A stretch of DNA of 46,221 bases from Chitinophaga pinensis. GTDB lineage: Bacteria > Bacteroidota > Bacteroidia > B-17B0 > Aurantibacillaceae. Numbering within the stretch: the first letter of the stretch is position 1; each line of letters opens with the position of its first letter. A program made the translations under genes and the position numbers. This document shows, piece by piece, positions 8,712-17,876 of this stretch. The notes under the pieces are model-generated. The model was given only the letters and a program-made list of their open reading frames with translations. It was not told the origin of the DNA and ran no database searches. The stretch is from positions 1-46,221 of the forward strand of contig CAMCZO010000008.1 in assembly GCA_945887955.1 (NCBI GenBank). The letters are read 5' to 3'.

Positions 8712-10337
8712 ATGCTAAAAAACACTTTTATTTTTACTCTTGCAATTCTATTTTCTTGTTCTCCAAAAAAAGAAATAGTTGATTTAATCATTCATCATGC
8801 AAAAATATGTTCAGTGGACTCAACTTTTACAATTTATGAAGCCATGGCTATTAAGAATGGAAAGATTGTTGAAATTGGTAAAAATCAAATTATTTTAAAT
8901 AATTATGAATCAGAGCAAACAATTAATGTCAACGGAAAGTTTATTTTTCCTGGGTTTATTGATGCGCATTGTCATTTTACTGGTTATGCAACTGATCTTT
9001 GGAAGTGTGACCTCACCGGAACAAAATCTTTTAAAGAAATTCTTGATAAAATAAAAAATTATAGTAAAGATGCTCCTATGTATTGGATTTATGCTCGAGG
9101 TTGGGATCAGAATGATTGGGACCTAAAAGAATATCCAAATAAAAAAGAATTAGATAAATTATTTCCTTCACGCCCTGTGTTTTTAAAACGCATTGATGGT
9201 CACGCTGCCTTAGTTAATCAAGTGGCTTTAGATTTATTTGGAATAAATAAAAAAACAAAAGTAAAAGGAGGAAGTGTTGAATTAAAAGATGGGAAACTTA
9301 CCGGAATATTAATAGATAATGCTATGGATTTAGTTGATAAAAAAATTCCAATAATTTCGGATAGTCTTGCTAAAAAATATTATAAAGTAATAGAAAAAAA
9401 ATGTTTTAGTTTTGGATTAACTCAAGTGCATGATTGTGGGGTAAGCGAACAAACTATTGAATTAATTGACCAAGAACAAAAAGATGGAAAATTAAAAATA
9501 AAAATTTTTGCTTTGTTACAAGATGAGCCTTCTTACTATGAAAAATGGTTAAAAAAGGGTGTTTATAAAACAGAACGTTTAACTGTAGGTGGCTTTAAAC
9601 TTTATGCAGATGGAGCTTTAGGAAGCAGAGGGGCTTGTTTATTAAAATCTTATACTGATATGCCAAATTGGAAAGGCTTTTTATTAAATGATAGCGATCG
9701 AATGTATGAGATTGCACAAAAATTATACAAAAGCAATTTTCAGCTTTGTACTCATGCTATTGGAGATAGTGCTAACAGACAAATATTAAAAATTTATGCC
9801 TCAACTTTAAAAACTAAAAACAATAAACGCTGGCGCATCGAACATGCACAAGTTTTAAACAAATCAGATTTAAATTATTTTAATAAGTACAGCATAATCC
9901 CTTCTGTTCAGCCTACTCATGCCACTAGCGATATGTATTGGGCAAAAAATAGATTGGGAGAAAAAAGAATAAAAGAAGCCTATGCCTATAATGATTTATT
10001 AAAAGCTGCAGGATATATAGCTCTTGGTACAGATTTTCCTGTTGAAGATATTTCGCCTTTTAAAACATTTTATGCTGCCGTGGCAAGGCAAGATAGTAAT
10101 GGATTTCCCACCGAAGGATTTCAAAAAGAAAATGCTTTAAGTCGTAAAAATGCTTTAAAAGGAATGACAATTTGGGCGGCCTATGCTAACTTTGCGGAAA
10201 CAAAAATTGGAAGTTTAGAAAAAGGGAAAATGGGAGATTTTATTATATTAGACACTGATTTATTGAGCTGTGATTTAAAAAAAATTATCAAAACAAAAGT
10301 TTTAGCTACTTATATTAATGGTGAAAAGGTTTATTAA
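8712..10337 (+). CDS. YtcJ-like amidohydrolase, lipoprotein
   Basis: A 541-residue metal-dependent hydrolase. The N-terminus (MLKNTFIFTLAILFSCSPKK) is a lipoprotein signal with Cys near residue 16. Family motifs follow in order: FPGFIDAHCHFTGY (HxH metal ligands), GHAALVN, GGFKLYADGALGSRGA, CTHAIGD, RIEHAQV and LGTDFPVE. YtcJ/Amidohydro_3 enzymes hydrolyse amide or related C-N bonds of small molecules; the substrate is not evident. The frame opens 15 codons earlier, but the ATG at 8712 is chosen because it starts the signal peptide and avoids overlapping the divergent SnoaL-like gene. A lipid-anchored form is usual for Bacteroidota members of this family. Confidence 0.9.
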   Translation: MLKNTFIFTLAILFSCSPKKEIVDLIIHHAKICSVDSTFTIYEAMAIKNGKIVEIGKNQIILNNYESEQTINVNGKFIFPGFIDAHCHFTGYATDLWKCDLTGTKSFKEILDKIKNYSKDAPMYWIYARGWDQNDWDLKEYPNKKELDKLFPSRPVFLKRIDGHAALVNQVALDLFGINKKTKVKGGSVELKDGKLTGILIDNAMDLVDKKIPIISDSLAKKYYKVIEKKCFSFGLTQVHDCGVSEQTIELIDQEQKDGKLKIKIFALLQDEPSYYEKWLKKGVYKTERLTVGGFKLYADGALGSRGACLLKSYTDMPNWKGFLLNDSDRMYEIAQKLYKSNFQLCTHAIGDSANRQILKIYASTLKTKNNKRWRIEHAQVLNKSDLNYFNKYSIIPSVQPTHATSDMYWAKNRLGEKRIKEAYAYNDLLKAAGYIALGTDFPVEDISPFKTFYAAVARQDSNGFPTEGFQKENALSRKNALKGMTIWAAYANFAETKIGSLEKGKMGDFIILDTDLLSCDLKKIIKTKVLATYINGEKVY

Positions 10338-10467
10338 TTTATTTAAATAGCTGGTGTTAAAATGCCATCGTTAGACTTTTTAAGTTTAATATTTACTAAA
10401 ATTTAATGCAAGCAGCTATACCTTTACTGATTTATCTGTAAAAATATTATTTAATTTAAAAAAAACA

Positions 10468-11169
10468 TTAAGTCAAAAGTGTTTTTAACTCTCTCAAATT
10501 TTTAATATAATAACCTTTAAAATCATTTGGTTTAATATCAGAAAAATAAATAGCTTCCCAACTAGCATTTAATGCTCCCTTTATATCGCTTTCTAAATTA
10601 TCGCCAATCATTATGCATTCATCTTTCGTTGTTTTTGAAAACGATTCAGCTAATCTAAAAATTTGCTCATCTGGTTTTGTCAAATTATATTCTTCACTAA
10701 TAATTATATTCGAAAAGTAAGGTCTTAGCCCACATGAATCTATTTTTATATCTTGAACTTCCTTAAAGCCATTTGTTATGATGTTTAGTTGAAAATAATT
10801 TTTTAAATACATCAAGGTTTCTATACAATCTTTTTTTAAAATTTTACCTTGCGGGGACCGCTTAAGATATTGCTCTGTTACTAATAAATTCTCATCATAA
10901 TTCGAATAATTAAAACGCTTAAACGTTTCGTTAAAACGATGGTTTCTTAAATAGGTTTTATCAATTTCTTTTTTATAATATTTACTCCAAAGTTGATTGT
11001 TTATTCCTTTATATTCTTTATAAAAATTAATAAAACTGGTTTGTAATTTTAAACCTAATTCAAATTGAACAAATATCTCTTTTAATATTAAAGAAGAATT
11101 TTTCTCAAAATCCCATAAGGTGTCATCTAAATCAAAAAATAAATGTTTTTTGTTTTTTAAATTAACCAT
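10468..11169 (-). CDS. yjjG: YjjG-like HAD pyrimidine nucleotidase
   Basis: A 233-residue haloacid-dehalogenase-family phosphatase. Motif I is FFDLDDTLWDF (D13 nucleophile, D15), motif II IITNGF, motif III a lysine near TKPDEQIF, and motif IV MIGDNLESDIKGA. The DTLWDFE form of motif I and overall length match the YjjG/noncanonical pyrimidine nucleotidase group, which removes phosphate from modified or damaged nucleotides; that substrate is inferred from the family only. A helical cap (about residues 20-95) follows motif I, as in class I HADs. The start overlaps the 3' end of the upstream membrane-protein gene by 13 bases, so the two are probably translationally linked. Confidence 0.85.
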   Translation of the reverse strand: MVNLKNKKHLFFDLDDTLWDFEKNSSLILKEIFVQFELGLKLQTSFINFYKEYKGINNQLWSKYYKKEIDKTYLRNHRFNETFKRFNYSNYDENLLVTEQYLKRSPQGKILKKDCIETLMYLKNYFQLNIITNGFKEVQDIKIDSCGLRPYFSNIIISEEYNLTKPDEQIFRLAESFSKTTKDECIMIGDNLESDIKGALNASWEAIYFSDIKPNDFKGYYIKNLRELKTLLT

Positions 11170-11624
11170 CCGCTTAAGGTACCTTCAAAAAAATAAAATA
11201 AAAAATAAAGGGCGATAGACCAAAAAATAACCGACACACTTAAATATAAAATAACAATTTTTTTATCCTTATAAAACTTTTCAGCAATAAAAGATCCAAT
11301 AGGTGTTGAAATTATTGGAGTAATAAATGCAATTCCAACCAAACCGAATCTGTTTTTTATCTTTATAATTCGTCGGGTAGATTTTGAAAAAATAACTTTT
11401 TTGTGGTTTTTATTTCGTTTTAACTTATAATTATGCCTCCATTTTAAAAAAGAGGCACTTAAAAAGGTAAATAAAACAATTCCAGTAATACCTCCAGAGC
11501 AGGTAACTAAAATTACTTTTATAAAATTATGTTTGAATAAAATAATAGCAGATGGGACTCCTAGTTTCACAAAAAAGAAAATACAAGCAACAAAAACCGT
11601 AATTATTTTAAGAAAATCGTCCAT
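11157..11624 (-). CDS. small multi-drug export-like membrane protein
   Basis: A 155-residue membrane protein with about four hydrophobic segments: residues ~6-30 (IITVFVACIFFFVKLGVPSA), ~35-60, ~90-115 (FGLVGIAFITPIISTPIGSF) and ~122-145. A lysine/arginine-rich loop (YKLKRNKNHKKVIFSKSTRR) separates the two halves. The half-repeat layout and the GLxGIAxITPxxSTPIGSF stretch resemble the small-multi-drug-export / DedA-related family PF06695, but transport of any drug is not shown. It overlaps the YjjG-like gene by 13 bases, so the pair is probably one operon. Confidence 0.65.
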   Translation of the reverse strand: MDDFLKIITVFVACIFFFVKLGVPSAIILFKHNFIKVILVTCSGGITGIVLFTFLSASFLKWRHNYKLKRNKNHKKVIFSKSTRRIIKIKNRFGLVGIAFITPIISTPIGSFIAEKFYKDKKIVILYLSVSVIFWSIALYFLFYFFEGTLSGWLI

Positions 11625-11693
11625 AAATCAAAACATAAACCAAATTTTAATTTAGCTGTCAAATTTAGCTATTTTGAAACAAAAAAACAGGGC

Positions 11694-11724
11694 TTGGGCT
11701 TATTAATAATTTTACTTAAATTTG
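11694..11724 (+). promoter_or_regulatory. predicted promoter of the glutamate dehydrogenase gene
   Basis: TTG at 11694-11696 and TAAATTTG at 11717-11724 are separated by 20 bases. This fits the Bacteroidota sigma-A pattern TTG-N19-23-TAnnTTTG. Transcription would start near 11731, leaving a leader of about 25 bases before the ATG at 11755. Confidence 0.6.
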
Positions 11725-11754
11725 CGCCGCATATCAACAAACTAATATAATTAT

Positions 11755-13032
11755 ATGTCAAACACTCCAATAAATTCTACAAATACAAATGATGTATCTA
11801 TGTTTGATTCGGTTTTAGCTAGACTTGATGAAGCGGCAAAATTGATGAATTTAAGTCCTGAAGTCTCTGAAGTTCTTCGTAGTCCTGTTAAACAAATTAA
11901 AGTAAGTTTACCTGTATCAATGGATAATGGAAAAATTCAAGTGTTTAAAGGGTATCGTACCGTTCACAGTACTCATTTAGGTCCAAGCAAAGGTGGTATT
12001 CGTTATGCAATGGACGTAAATGCAGATGAGGTTATGGCCTTAGCGGCATGGATGTCTTTTAAATGTGCAGTTGCTAACTTACCTTACGGTGGTGCTAAAG
12101 GCGGTATAAAATGCGATCCAAGGTCAATGAGCGTTGGAGAATTAGAACGTTTGAGCCGCGCTTACGCTCAATCGATGAAAGATGTATTTGGTGTAAATAA
12201 AGATATTCCTGCTCCAGATATGGGGACAAGTGGAAGAGAAATGGCCTGGATATTAGATGAATTAAATAAAGTAACCGGAGAAGATAGTCCTGGTATAATT
12301 ACCGGTAAACCAATTGCTTTGGGAGGATCTTTGGGAAGAGATGCTGCAACAGGAAGAGGAGTTATGGTTAATACCTTTGCTGCTCTTAAAAAAATGAACT
12401 TAGATCCAAAAAATGTGACCGCAGTAGTTCAGGGTTTTGGAAATGTAGGTTCGCATGCAGCTCGATTACTTTCTGAAAAAGGAATTAAAATTGTAGGAAT
12501 TGGTGATCATACCGCTTCTTTTTATAATGAAAATGGTATTGATATTGCTGCTGCTCTAGCTTATGCCGAAAAAAATAATCGAATATTAAAAGGATTTAAT
12601 GGGGCAACTGAAATTAAATCTTCAGAATTATTGATTTGTAAGTGTGATGTTTTGGTGCCCGCCGCTCTTCAAAATGTAATTAATGAAGAAAATGCGCATA
12701 AAATTCAAGCAAAACTAATTGTTGAAGGTGCCAACGGCCCAACCATGCCTAAAGCCGATACAATTTTAAACGATAAAAATATTATTTGTGTTCCAGATAT
12801 ATTAGCAAATAGTGGCGGGGTAACCGTGAGTTACTTCGAATGGGTACAAAATAAAGCTGGTTATTACTGGACTGAGGAGGAAGTAAATACAAAACATGAT
12901 TTTAAAATGGAAATTGCATTTGAAGCCGTTTGGAATAACGTCGCTAAATATAAAACAAGCATGAGAATTGCCGCCTATATTACTGCTTTACAAAAATTAG
13001 AACAAGGCGTAAAATTAAAAGGCGCTTATTAA
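11755..13032 (+). CDS. glutamate dehydrogenase
   Basis: A 425-residue Glu/Leu/Phe/Val dehydrogenase. The N-terminal substrate domain has GPSKGGIRYA, PYGGAKGGIKCDP (catalytic Lys region) and PAPDMGTSGREMAWI; the Rossmann domain has VQGFGNVGSHAARLL, and the C-terminus has ANGPTMPKAD and NSGGVTVSYFEW. It interconverts glutamate and 2-oxoglutarate with ammonia. About 425 residues with this motif spelling matches the catabolic-type hexameric NAD-linked group rather than the ~450-residue NADP enzyme GdhA, but cofactor choice is an inference. The gene stands alone, with a good promoter upstream and a stem-loop plus T-run just after the stop. Confidence 0.93.
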   Translation: MSNTPINSTNTNDVSMFDSVLARLDEAAKLMNLSPEVSEVLRSPVKQIKVSLPVSMDNGKIQVFKGYRTVHSTHLGPSKGGIRYAMDVNADEVMALAAWMSFKCAVANLPYGGAKGGIKCDPRSMSVGELERLSRAYAQSMKDVFGVNKDIPAPDMGTSGREMAWILDELNKVTGEDSPGIITGKPIALGGSLGRDAATGRGVMVNTFAALKKMNLDPKNVTAVVQGFGNVGSHAARLLSEKGIKIVGIGDHTASFYNENGIDIAAALAYAEKNNRILKGFNGATEIKSSELLICKCDVLVPAALQNVINEENAHKIQAKLIVEGANGPTMPKADTILNDKNIICVPDILANSGGVTVSYFEWVQNKAGYYWTEEEVNTKHDFKMEIAFEAVWNNVAKYKTSMRIAAYITALQKLEQGVKLKGAY

Positions 13033-13054
13033 TTTATAAAATATTGATATTAAG

Positions 13055-13093
13055 GCAATTAGATTTTTGAACAAAAGTTTAATTGCTTTTTTT
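13055..13093 (+). terminator. intrinsic terminator after glutamate dehydrogenase gene
   Basis: GCAATTA (13055-13061) pairs with TAATTGC (13080-13086); inner bases TTTTTG/CAAAA extend the stem. Seven Ts follow directly. Its 3' arm overlaps the proposed -33 element of plsY. Confidence 0.75.
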
Positions 13094-13116
13094 ATATAAA
13101 ATAAATTATAACTTTG
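13083..13116 (+). promoter_or_regulatory. predicted plsY promoter
   Basis: TAACTTTG at 13109-13116 is a good Bacteroidota -7 box. A TTG at 13083-13085 lies 23 bases upstream, at the long end of the allowed spacing. It falls in the 3' arm of the preceding terminator. Confidence 0.45.
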
Positions 13117-13145
13117 TATTTATTAAATTAACATATCCATAACAT

Positions 13146-13769
13146 TTGGAGGCATCATTAGTTTTAATATCCTATTTATTAGGATCTATATCAACTTCAG
13201 TTTGGATTGGTAAAACATTTTACAATATCGATGTAAGAGAGTTTGGAAGCGGTAATGCTGGAGCAACAAATACGTTTAGAGTTTTAGGTAATAAAGCTGG
13301 AATTCCTGTATTATTTTTAGATACCCTTAAAGGCAGCATTGGAGTCGCATTGGCCTATTTGAGTGCTTATGAACCTAAAAGTGCCGAATTCATAAATTTA
13401 CAATTAGGATTAGGTATAGCGGTGTTAATTGGCCATATTTTTCCAATTTTTTATGGCTTTAGAGGGGGCAAAGGCGTGGCTACCATCTTGGGTATTGTTA
13501 TTTGTATTCTGCCTTTAGCCTGTTCTTTATCTTTACTAATTTTTTTAGCCGTTTTCTTTTCAACTCGAATTGTTTCTTTATCCGCTATGATGGCAGGACT
13601 TAGTTTTCCAATTATTTTAAATGTGATGTTAGGTAATACCAATCCAATTCTAACTGGATTTTCTATTATTGTTGCCTTAATTTTAATTATAACCCATCGT
13701 AAAAACATCCAAAGAATAATTAAAAAAGAAGAAAGTAAAATCACTTTTTTTTCAGCAAAAGATAAATAG
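13146..13769 (+). CDS. plsY: glycerol-3-phosphate acyltransferase PlsY
   Basis: A 207-residue polytopic membrane protein. It shows the family motifs SYLLGSISTSVWIGK, REFGSGNAGATNTFRVLG and GFRGGKGVAT, which form the acyl-phosphate and glycerol-3-phosphate sites. PlsY adds the first acyl chain to glycerol 3-phosphate, using acyl phosphate from PlsX, at the start of phospholipid synthesis. The start is a TTG at 13146: an in-frame TAA lies two codons upstream (13140-13142), and the next ATG is deep inside the conserved core, so TTG is the only sensible choice. Five or so membrane segments are visible. The gene appears to be transcribed from its own promoter. Confidence 0.93.
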   Translation: MEASLVLISYLLGSISTSVWIGKTFYNIDVREFGSGNAGATNTFRVLGNKAGIPVLFLDTLKGSIGVALAYLSAYEPKSAEFINLQLGLGIAVLIGHIFPIFYGFRGGKGVATILGIVICILPLACSLSLLIFLAVFFSTRIVSLSAMMAGLSFPIILNVMLGNTNPILTGFSIIVALILIITHRKNIQRIIKKEESKITFFSAKDK

Positions 13770-13811
13770 GCCATATATTTTAGCCCAAAATGTTTCTTTA
13801 TCTTTGATCAC

Positions 13812-15122
13812 ATGACTCGACTTGTAATAATTATTATTTTAGCTTTTCCTTTATTTTTTATTGCCCAAACCAATTCAAATGATGAAGATTACACAAATAA
13901 TAATGTATTGCGTTACGATGATTTTAATTACAAACCAAACATTAAAACTATTCAATTTAACGAAATCAGCTGGGAATATGCAACACCCTTAATTTCTTTA
14001 GATGGAAATGAACAGCTCGAATTAAGTTTTGATGATATTGATGGTGATGTAAAACAATACTCAATCACATTTGTGCATTGCAATGCCGATTGGACACCAA
14101 GTGATTTAATGATTAGCGAATACCTCAACGGATTTTTCGAATTAAACATTTTAAATTTTTCTTTTGCTTCCAATACCTTCCAAAAATATACTCACTATTC
14201 CATTATTTTTCCAGATTTAAGAACACAACAAAATACTCAATTTACTAAAAGTGGTAATTATATAATGTATGTATCCGACAGTGATAAAAATATCATATTA
14301 AGTAGACGTTTTATGGTATTTGATAATAAGGTATCTATCTCAGCAACTCTTCGTCAAAATATTGGAGGAGCCGATCAATTTCAAAAACAACATTTGGATT
14401 TTACTATTACTAGTTCTAATTATTTATTAAACAATCCCTATAAAGATGTAAAATTGATGATCACTCAAAATAATCGATGGGACAATGCCGTTACAGATAT
14501 TAAACCTACGTTTATGAATGGGAATCAACTTACCTATTCGTTAGATGACGCAAGTACTTTTAATGGTGGAAACGAATTCCGTTTTTTTGATGTTCGGAGC
14601 ATGAGATTTTTAACCGAAAAAGTTAGCGAAATTTATAAAGACGAACAATTGAAAAATCACGCAGTTTTATATCCCGACCCTATTCGTAATTCAAAACCTT
14701 ATTTATATTATAATGATTTTAATGGGAATTTTTTAATTAAAAATCGAGAAACACAGGGAAATCAAGATTTAGAATCTGATTATGTATATGTAGACTTTTT
14801 TTTACCTTATCCAAAACCAGAAAGTAAGGGCAATTTTTATATTTTAGGAAAACTAACGGATTGGAGAATGAATTCTAAAAGTAAATTAATTTATAATTTC
14901 AAAAAAATGGGCTATGAAAAAACGCTTTACTTAAAACAAGGCTTTTATAATTATATTTATGTGTTAGGCAATGATAGTCAAAAAAGTGGCGACGAAACTA
15001 TTACCGAAGGGAATTTCTGGGATACAGAAAATGATTATTGTATTTATGTGTACCACCGAAAATTTGGAACTTATTACGATCAATTAATCGGATGTAAAAA
15101 AATAAATTCTTTAAAACGTTAA
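13812..15122 (+). CDS. DUF5103 / type IX secretion plug-type protein
   Basis: A 436-residue exported protein with signal peptide MTRLVIIIILAFPLFFIAQT. The beta-rich body includes LRYDDFNYKPNIKTIQF, YSITFVHCNADWTPSDLM, LNFSFASNTFQKYTHYSIIFP, FMVFDNKVSISATL and a C-terminal Ig-like region (YVDFFLPYPKPESKGNFYILGKLTDW). This is the DUF5103 family, now linked to the Plug protein that closes the periplasmic side of the type IX secretion translocon SprA in Flavobacterium. I assign it by motif recognition; a search is needed to tell the true Plug from paralogues. A TATCTTTG at 13799-13806 would put the transcript start almost at the ATG (leaderless), but no good -33 element is seen. Confidence 0.82.
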   Translation: MTRLVIIIILAFPLFFIAQTNSNDEDYTNNNVLRYDDFNYKPNIKTIQFNEISWEYATPLISLDGNEQLELSFDDIDGDVKQYSITFVHCNADWTPSDLMISEYLNGFFELNILNFSFASNTFQKYTHYSIIFPDLRTQQNTQFTKSGNYIMYVSDSDKNIILSRRFMVFDNKVSISATLRQNIGGADQFQKQHLDFTITSSNYLLNNPYKDVKLMITQNNRWDNAVTDIKPTFMNGNQLTYSLDDASTFNGGNEFRFFDVRSMRFLTEKVSEIYKDEQLKNHAVLYPDPIRNSKPYLYYNDFNGNFLIKNRETQGNQDLESDYVYVDFFLPYPKPESKGNFYILGKLTDWRMNSKSKLIYNFKKMGYEKTLYLKQGFYNYIYVLGNDSQKSGDETITEGNFWDTENDYCIYVYHRKFGTYYDQLIGCKKINSLKR

Positions 15123-15138
15123 TTAAAATCTTTAGCTT

Positions 15139-15696
15139 TTATACTTTTCTTTTCGGATTTTCAGTTAAAAAAGACTTCCAACCCGAATAAGATTTAGATT
15201 TAACTCCACCCCGATTATTTTGATAGAAATGACAAAGCGCAGCTCCCATAGCATCTGTTGCATCAAAGTATTGGTGTTCATTTTTTATTCCTAATATGTG
15301 TTGTAACATAGCAGCAACTTGTTCTTTACTAGCATTTCCATTTCCCGTTATACTCATTTTAATTTTTTTTGGCGAATACTCTGTAAAAGGTATGTTTTTA
15401 CTTAAGGCTGCTGCTATTGCAACACCTTGTGCTCGACCTAATTTAAGCATCGATTGAACATTTTTTCCAAAAAATGGGGCTTCAATTGCTAATTCATCTG
15501 GCTTAAATTCTTCTATTATTCCAATAATTCTTTCAAAAATCTTTTTTAATCGATCTGCATGATCTTCGTATTTATCTAATTTAATAACCCCCATTCCAAT
15601 CGGCTTTAAAATAGCATTGTCTATATGTAATAATCCATATCCCATCAAAATGGTTCCAGGATCTACACCTAAAATTATTCTATCTTTTGTTGGCAT
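15139..15696 (-). CDS. ruvC: Holliday junction resolvase RuvC
   Basis: A 185-residue RNase-H-fold endonuclease that cuts four-way DNA junctions symmetrically, working with RuvAB. The acidic site is complete: D12 in [15 protein letters not shown]72 in [23 protein letters not shown], and D145/D148 in [14 protein letters not shown]. Length fits the Bacteroidota family. The C-terminus is a short basic tail. It converges with the plug-type gene and diverges from the flippase-like gene; no ruvA or ruvB is nearby. Confidence 0.95.
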   Translation of the reverse strand: MPTKDRIILGVDPGTILMGYGLLHIDNAILKPIGMGVIKLDKYEDHADRLKKIFERIIGIIEEFKPDELAIEAPFFGKNVQSMLKLGRAQGVAIAAALSKNIPFTEYSPKKIKMSITGNGNASKEQVAAMLQHILGIKNEHQYFDATDAMGAALCHFYQNNRGGVKSKSYSGWKSFLTENPKRKV

Positions 15697-15785
15697 TTAA
15701 ATTTTAATAAATTAAGTCGATAAATAAATTTATTTGTAAACTTTAAATATCATCGCTTAAGTATAATCTGTAAATTTAACTTAAT

Positions 15786-16760
15786 TTGAAACAGCATAAA
15801 AAAATACTTTCTACTCTATTAAAACTAGCAATTGGCATTGGTAGTTTCGCCTTCATTTATATCAGATTAAAAGATGGCTTTACTCAAGAAAACATTCAAG
15901 AACTTACTAATATTCTCAGTTCTAAAAAAAGTTTAATTTGTTTAGTAATCGCTTTAATTTTAATACCTTTTAATTGGGGGATAGAGTCGTACAAATGGCA
16001 AATTATTTGTTCACCAATTGAAAAAATTAATTTTAGTACTGCCATGAAATCGGTTTATAGTGGCGTTTGTATGGGTAATCTTGCACCGGGTCGCTCAACC
16101 GAATTTTTAGCAAAAATATTTTTTTTTAAATCCGAAAATCGACCTATGATTACTGTTTTACATTTTATAAATGGTTTATTTCAATTTTCAATAACTATTT
16201 TAATAGGATTAACAGCTTTGTCATTTAAAATAAAAGATTTTAACCTAGAGTTTAATTGGATAGTTTATTCGATCATATTAGGCGGTTTGATCATGCTACT
16301 TTTATTATTTATCTGCATAAAAAAAATAAGTTCAATTCTCAATTATGTTTCGAAAAAATTAAATAAAAAATTCGTTTTAAATGATTTCAAATACAAGTTT
16401 TATAATAAAACAATTGCGAAATTAATTATTTTTTCAGCTTTACGCTATATGGTTTTTTTCTTACAACTAAATTTATTAATTTATATTTTAAATCCCGAAG
16501 CATTTACTTCATCTATATTTATTTCCATTGCCTTGTACTTTTTAATTACTAGTATCATTCCGATGATCAGTATTATAGAAGCGGCTATTAGAACAGCTAT
16601 TGCTTTATTTGTTTTTAAAGGTGTGGCCATTAATCAGTCTCATTTAGCCTTAAGTATAATAATGCTTTGGCTCTTAAATATTGTGTTGCCAAGTATAGTT
16701 GGATACATTATTTTAGTAAAACAAGATTTTAATTTCAAATTAACCGGTTTAAAAAAATGA
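15786..16760 (+). CDS. flippase-like (LPG synthase TM-region, AglD2-type) membrane protein
   Basis: A 324-residue protein with about eight membrane segments and the conserved block YSGVCMGNLAPGRSTEFLAKIFFF followed by PMISIIEAAIRTAIALF. This is the lysylphosphatidylglycerol-synthase transmembrane region family (UPF0104), whose stand-alone members are thought to move lipid-linked molecules. The start is a TTG at 15786: an in-frame TAA at 15777-15779 excludes a longer protein. Its stop overlaps the glycosyltransferase start by four bases (ATGA), so the two proteins are made together and may act on the same lipid-linked glycan, which is inference. Confidence 0.82.
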   Translation: MKQHKKILSTLLKLAIGIGSFAFIYIRLKDGFTQENIQELTNILSSKKSLICLVIALILIPFNWGIESYKWQIICSPIEKINFSTAMKSVYSGVCMGNLAPGRSTEFLAKIFFFKSENRPMITVLHFINGLFQFSITILIGLTALSFKIKDFNLEFNWIVYSIILGGLIMLLLLFICIKKISSILNYVSKKLNKKFVLNDFKYKFYNKTIAKLIIFSALRYMVFFLQLNLLIYILNPEAFTSSIFISIALYFLITSIIPMISIIEAAIRTAIALFVFKGVAINQSHLALSIIMLWLLNIVLPSIVGYIILVKQDFNFKLTGLKK

Positions 16761-17869
16761 GTTTCGTTATCATAACATCATTTTTTTTATTGTTTGCATA
16801 TTCAATCATCTTAATTTGTTTAGCTTTTGGATTTTTTAAAACTAAAGTGTTTAATACAGAAGAAAAAAATACTCAAATTCCTTTTACTATTATTATCTGT
16901 GCGCGCAACGAAGAAAAAACAATCGAAACATGTTTACATTCTATTATTCAACAAAATTATGCAAAACAAAATATTCAATTGATTCTTATTAATGATGCTA
17001 GTATTGATAATACGCTTAAAAAATCAGAATATATTTTACAAAATTCTAACATAGATTATCAGATTATATCTAACACAGAAAAAAAAGGAAAAAAAAAGAG
17101 CATAACTAGCTCTATCTTATTTGCTAAAAACGAATTAATAATCCTGCGTGATGCAGATACTTTTACATTATCTAAAAACTGGCTTCAAACCATTTCTGAT
17201 TTTCATCAAAACACAAAGGCTGAATTTATAATCGGGCCTATAAATATTTTAAATAATGTTGGTATTCTATGGGCCCTTCAAGCCATTGAAAATTCTATTT
17301 TAAACTTATTATCCTGTGGAAGCAATTATTTTAATTCTTCTTTTTTATGTAGTGGGGCAAATTTAATATTTAGTAAATCTTTGTTTGAAAAAACTACTGG
17401 TTATAATTCTCACCTTCATATCGAATCAGGAGATGATGTGCTTTTTCTAGAAGATGTAAAAAAAATAAAGCATGTTAAGATTAACTATTTAAAATCAACA
17501 AGCGCTATGGTATATACCTATCCTTGTTATTCATTCTTATCATTAGTAAAACAAAAAATACGATGGGCTTCAAAATTTAAATTTAATCCTAATCGCTTTA
17601 ATTTTATTTTGTCGGTAACTAGCTTTTTGGTTAATTTACTCTGGTTAATTTCTCTACTAATTATTTATCTATTACCCCAATTAAAATATACGGCAATAGT
17701 ATTTATTATTTTAAAATTAATAATTGATATTTTGTTGTTATTTTTATCATCGAGCTTTACCAAAAATAAAAATCTAAACTGGTTTAGTTTGCCGGTTATG
17801 ATTTTATACCCTTTTTATGTATTGATAATAGGCATATTGTCCTTTTTTTTAAAACCTAAATGGAAATAA
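16757..17869 (+). CDS. family 2 glycosyltransferase, membrane-bound
   Basis: A 370-residue GT2 enzyme. An N-terminal membrane segment (residues ~1-25) is followed by the GT-A domain: FTIIICARNEEKTIETC, LILINDASIDNTL, LRDADTF (DxD metal site), SGDDVLFLED and the acceptor-side QKIRWASKFKF. Two or three C-terminal membrane segments follow. The layout resembles processive or polyprenyl-linked sugar transferases; donor and acceptor are unknown. It overlaps the flippase-like gene by four bases and is seven bases from the permease gene downstream. Confidence 0.88.
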   Translation: MSFVIITSFFLLFAYSIILICLAFGFFKTKVFNTEEKNTQIPFTIIICARNEEKTIETCLHSIIQQNYAKQNIQLILINDASIDNTLKKSEYILQNSNIDYQIISNTEKKGKKKSITSSILFAKNELIILRDADTFTLSKNWLQTISDFHQNTKAEFIIGPINILNNVGILWALQAIENSILNLLSCGSNYFNSSFLCSGANLIFSKSLFEKTTGYNSHLHIESGDDVLFLEDVKKIKHVKINYLKSTSAMVYTYPCYSFLSLVKQKIRWASKFKFNPNRFNFILSVTSFLVNLLWLISLLIIYLLPQLKYTAIVFIILKLIIDILLLFLSSSFTKNKNLNWFSLPVMILYPFYVLIIGILSFFLKPKWK

Positions 17870-17876
17870 TATAATT

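Noticed and set aside
13799..13806. TATCTTTG as promoter of the plug-type gene
   Set aside because: The box matches, but no TTG lies at the expected distance and it is only five bases from the ATG, so I did not list it as a promoter.
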